Source of the DNA: Bacteroidota bacterium
Lineage (GTDB): Bacteria; Bacteroidota; Bacteroidia; B-17B0; Aurantibacillaceae
Direction: 5' to 3'
Length of the DNA stretch: 64,000 nucleotides
Assembly: GCA_030692515.1 (NCBI GenBank)
Contig: JAUXZS010000020.1
Location: 62,001 to 126,000 of the forward strand
This document shows, piece by piece, positions 61,528 through 64,000 of this stretch (within the stretch, counting starts at the first letter, position 1; each line of letters opens with the position of its first letter). Under the pieces are notes generated by a model that was given only the letters and a program-made list of their open reading frames with translations, was not told where the DNA came from and searched no databases. The translations under genes and the position numbers were made by a program.

Positions 61528-63099
61528 TTATTTAATATTTAGAGTACTTCTTTTTTGGCTGTAAACGAAATATATTATCAATCCAAAAATCATCCACACA
61601 CCTGCAGATGCTAGTGTAAATAAGTCAAGGGCTATAATCATAAACGAACAAACTAACATTCCTAAAATTGGCACTAAAGGAACTAACGGCGTTTTAAATG
61701 GACGAGGTATTTCAGGATTCTTCTTTCTCATGATTAATATTCCTAAACATACAATCACAAAAGCAAATAAAGTTCCAAACGAAGTTAAATCGCCAGCAAC
61801 GCTTCCAGGAATAAATCCAGCAAATATCCCAACAAAAACAAATAAAATCATATTTGATTTATAAGGTGTTTGAAATTTAGGATGAAGGTGCGAAAAAACA
61901 CTTGGTAACAATCCATCTTTAGACATTGAGTAAAAAACTCTAGATTGCCCCATTAACATTACAAGAATAACCGAAGAAAAACCTGCAAGAATTGCAATGG
62001 TTACACTAGTTCCTAACCATTCGTAACCAATCATATATTTTTGAATAGCATAAGAAACTGAAGCTTCTTTTCCTGCTGCTCCAAACTCGCTCCAATGAGC
62101 GACACCTGTTAATACGTATGAAAATAAAACATAAAGTATTGTACAAACAACTAAAGAGCCCAAAATACCTATTGGCATATCTCTCTTAGGATTTTTTGCC
62201 TCTTGAGCAGCCGTAGAAACTGCATCAAAACCAATAAAAGCAAAAAACACAACTGCTGCTCCTCCTAATATTCCTCCATATCCCCAAGTAAAAAATCCTT
62301 CATGACCTTTTGTTCCTTCAGGAATTAAATAAGGAGTGTGATTTTCAGGATTAATAAACTTCCAACCAATGGCAATAAATATTAATACTATAGCCAACTT
62401 AACAAATACAATTATTCCGTTTACAAAGGCTGATTCTTTTGTACCCTTAATTAATAATAGTGATAGAACCAACAAAATACCTAATGCAGGTAAATTAACC
62501 ATGCCTGAAAAAGTTGTTACTTGACTTTTTAAACCTTCTGATAATCCCGCAAATTGATCATCAGAAAGAATTAAAATTCCACTTTTTGCTGTTTTAGCAA
62601 TTTCTTCAGGGAATTGTGATATAGCATCACCTATAACTTTATAAGTGTGCTCAAAAGGCGAATGGCACCATTCATATGGTATCTTCCCTCCTAAAAGATT
62701 ATTTAAGTATTCACTCCACGCAATAGAAACTGTTGCCGCTCCTAAGGCATATTCCATAATTAATGACCAGCCAATTATCCAAGCAACAACTTCTCCCATT
62801 GTTGTATAGGCATAAGTGTATGCACTACCTGCTATTGGAATCATGGCCGCAAATTCTGCATAACATAAGCCAGCAAAAGCACAACCAACGGCTGCAACAA
62901 CAAACGACATTGTTACTGCAGAGCCCGCATTATCTGCTGCTGCTGCTGCTGTTCTTACGAATAAACCAGCGCCAATAATAGCACCAATTCCCAAGGCTAC
63001 TAATGACCAGGTTCCTAAGGTCTTCTTTAATCCTCCTTCACCCGAGGCCGCATCTGCCAACAATTTACTAAGTGATTTTGTTCTAAACAATTCTGACAT
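61528..63099 (-). CDS. APC-superfamily amino-acid permease
   Basis: The 523-residue protein has 12 or more membrane helices with the APC signature TWSLVALGIGAIIGAGLFV in helix 1, FAAMIPIAGSAYTYAYTTMGE, GFDAVSTAAQEAKNPKRDMP and MGQSRVFYSMSKDGLLP. The helix order and the QEAKNP loop place it with cationic amino-acid transporters (CAT/YfnA type). The substrate is not certain. A 90-residue loop around residues 140-190 is longer than usual. It is monocistronic and its nearest upstream neighbour is divergent. Confidence 0.92.
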   Translation of the reverse strand: MSELFRTKSLSKLLADAASGEGGLKKTLGTWSLVALGIGAIIGAGLFVRTAAAAADNAGSAVTMSFVVAAVGCAFAGLCYAEFAAMIPIAGSAYTYAYTTMGEVVAWIIGWSLIMEYALGAATVSIAWSEYLNNLLGGKIPYEWCHSPFEHTYKVIGDAISQFPEEIAKTAKSGILILSDDQFAGLSEGLKSQVTTFSGMVNLPALGILLVLSLLLIKGTKESAFVNGIIVFVKLAIVLIFIAIGWKFINPENHTPYLIPEGTKGHEGFFTWGYGGILGGAAVVFFAFIGFDAVSTAAQEAKNPKRDMPIGILGSLVVCTILYVLFSYVLTGVAHWSEFGAAGKEASVSYAIQKYMIGYEWLGTSVTIAILAGFSSVILVMLMGQSRVFYSMSKDGLLPSVFSHLHPKFQTPYKSNMILFVFVGIFAGFIPGSVAGDLTSFGTLFAFVIVCLGILIMRKKNPEIPRPFKTPLVPLVPILGMLVCSFMIIALDLFTLASAGVWMIFGLIIYFVYSQKRSTLNIK

Positions 63100-63241
63100 A
63101 ATTCTTTTTTAGAGTTAAAATTTTAAGATTAATCAAATTAACTAATTCCGCTTTAAATATACAAAACATATATTGGCAAACAACTTAATATCATTTAACA
63201 AAAAACAATAGATTCTTAATTTATTTTCAAGAATTTCTTGC

Positions 63242-63249
63242 TACTTTTG
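63242..63249 (+). promoter_or_regulatory. Putative -7 element of the HYC_CC_PP gene
   Basis: TACTTTTG is a full consensus match. Exactly four bases later stands the in-frame ATA at 63254. Confidence 0.45.
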
Positions 63250-63253
63250 GTAT

Positions 63254-63658
63254 ATAGCAACTTTTAAAAAATATTTGTTTGGATTAATTGTAACATCCTA
63301 TGTTATTTCATCGGTTGGCATTCCTATCTATTTACATTATTGTGGCGGCGAACTTGAAAACATTAATTATGTTATTAAGGGAAGCACTTGCTGCGGAGAA
63401 GAAGAAGATTCTGAAATGATGAATGACGATTGTTGCAAGGATGAAAACCTCATTGTAAAAAATAGCCCTGATTTTACTTTAAAACAACTTAATAATTATA
63501 CGCTTGTAAAATCATTTTGCCAAGTATTTTATACAGCAGCACCCTTTTTTGAGTATAATTTTAAATCAAACAGTGACTTCAATTTACAATCCATTGAAGC
63601 CCCTCCGCCAAAACTACAAGCTAGTTTAGTAATTTCTACTTCTGTTTTAAGAATTTAA
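63254..63658 (+). CDS. HYC_CC_PP family small exported protein
   Basis: The three name-giving motifs are present: HYCGGEL, STCCGEEED with DDCC, and APPPKL near the C-terminus. The track start is TTG at 63275, which would remove the positive n-region of the signal peptide; starting at the in-frame ATA at 63254 gives ATFKKYLFGLIVTSYVISS, a normal signal, and fits the leaderless promoter spacing. It has 134 residues from there. The Cys clusters and the following HMA gene suggest metal binding or copper handling, which is inference. Confidence 0.82.
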   Translation: MATFKKYLFGLIVTSYVISSVGIPIYLHYCGGELENINYVIKGSTCCGEEEDSEMMNDDCCKDENLIVKNSPDFTLKQLNNYTLVKSFCQVFYTAAPFFEYNFKSNSDFNLQSIEAPPPKLQASLVISTSVLRI

Positions 63659-63735
63659 TGGTTTTTTCGAATTTAAAAATTCGTTTATTCTTCTATTATT
63701 AAATGCTCGTTAAAGGGCTAATTAAAAACCATTAA
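63655..63735. other. Perfect 12-base inverted repeat enclosing two small hairpins
   Basis: TTAATGGTTTTT (63655-63666) pairs with AAAAACCATTAA (63724-63735). Inside lie CGAATT-TAAA-AATTCG (63668-63683) and GCTC-GTTAAA-GGGC. It covers the stop of the HYC_CC_PP gene and ends 11 bases before the HMA gene. It may be a folded leader RNA, or a small palindromic insertion with terminal repeats. Confidence 0.55.
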
Positions 63736-63746
63736 AAAAATTAATT

Positions 63747-64000
63747 ATGAAAGCTATTATTTTATTTATATCACTATTTTTCGCCATAAATCTTAATGCA
63801 CAAGATAAAAGCGTAACAACAGCAACTATATCCGTAAGAGGAAATTGCGAGGAATGTAAAACCAGAATTGAAAATGCCGCAGATATTAAAGGCGTAAAAT
63901 TGGCTGTTTGGGACGAAACAACGCAAGCTTTAACTGTAACCTATAAAACCGATAAAATTACGCTTGAACAAATAGAAAAAGCTATTGCAGCTAGTGGACA
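63747..64000 (+). CDS. Exported heavy-metal-associated (HMA) domain protein (partial)
   Basis: This gene is absent from the ORF track because it runs off the right edge; 84 codons are visible. A signal peptide (MKAIILFISLFFAINLNAQ) is followed by an HMA-like ferredoxin fold: TATISVRGNCEECKTRIENA with the CxxC metal site, then VWDETTQALTVTYKTDKITLEQIEKAI. Such proteins bind copper or similar soft metals. The pairing with the Cys-rich HYC_CC_PP protein suggests a periplasmic metal-handling unit. Confidence 0.9.
   Translation, partial: MKAIILFISLFFAINLNAQDKSVTTATISVRGNCEECKTRIENAADIKGVKLAVWDETTQALTVTYKTDKITLEQIEKAIAASG

Noticed and set aside
1-64000. tRNA, rRNA, riboswitch, prophage or defence system
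   Set aside because: I saw no T-arm-like GTTCRANYC with matching acceptor stems in the intergenic gaps, no rRNA core sequence, and no recognisable defence, phage or CRISPR gene among the ORFs.

Overview
The window is a stretch of AT-rich chromosome (about one third G+C by eye) from a member of the Bacteroidota, most likely a Flavobacteriia-like or related aerobic lineage. Supporting signs are PorP/SprF and the two C-terminal sorting-tail types of the type IX secretion system (T9SS), absence of Shine-Dalgarno sequences, many TAnnTTTG promoter elements of the Bacteroidota sigma factor, Bacteroidota-restricted families (HYC_CC_PP, GIN-domain proteins, the inactive ureohydrolase-like protein), and kynurenine 3-monooxygenase, which needs oxygen. 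The genus cannot be named from the sequence. No rRNA, tRNA, CRISPR array, integrase or intact insertion sequence was seen.

Layout. 1-5.9 kb (minus strand): a T9SS secretion operon with a giant PKD/gliding-tail protein, a PorP/SprF partner and a second paralogous secreted protein cut by the window edge. 6-14 kb: DUF58 protein, zinc-ribbon membrane protein, a glycosyltransferase, KdsA (Kdo synthesis), Mpl (murein recycling), PyrE, a NUDIX hydrolase and an RRM protein. 14-19.6 kb: CarB without its allosteric domain, a glutathione-peroxidase-like enzyme, a thioredoxin-fold protein and RsmE. 19.7-24.6 kb: a glycine-rich T9SS cargo, AcpH, CbpA/CbpM-type chaperone pair, HemJ and an acyl-CoA thioesterase. 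24.6-36 kb: envelope biogenesis, with LptF/G - GT4 - GT2 - OstA as one tightly overlapping operon, then further glycosyltransferases, a flippase, a methyltransferase and an acyltransferase. 36-41.4 kb: outer-membrane proteins (GIN-domain barrel, Omp85-like barrel without POTRA domains) and a second glycine-rich T9SS cargo, with REP-like palindromes between. 41.5-52.4 kb: ECF sigma/anti-sigma pair, MgtC, KMO, TilS, CdsA, MarC, an orphan LytTR response regulator and a polysaccharide deacetylase-like protein. 52.5-57.6 kb: a run of seven minus-strand genes of mostly unknown membrane proteins around a small winged-helix regulator with two matching operator-like palindromes. 57.9-64 kb: an inactive ureohydrolase homologue, a frameshifted T9SS protein, a GAF/HisKA_2 sensor kinase, an amino-acid permease and the start of a small metal-related locus (HYC_CC_PP protein and HMA protein).

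The genes fit a free-living, surface-active bacterium that builds an LPS-type envelope and exports adhesin-like proteins by T9SS. The most useful new observations concern gene expression. Five genes start exactly four bases after a TAnnTTTR promoter core, which predicts leaderless mRNAs, and two more may start this way at ATA or ATC. Four gene junctions overlap by exactly eight bases in the form NTG-NN-stop, three of them with TTG starts. One palindrome, ACTTTG-N5-CAAAGT, lies on two promoters of the membrane-protein/regulator locus. All functions are read from sequence by eye; no database search was run.
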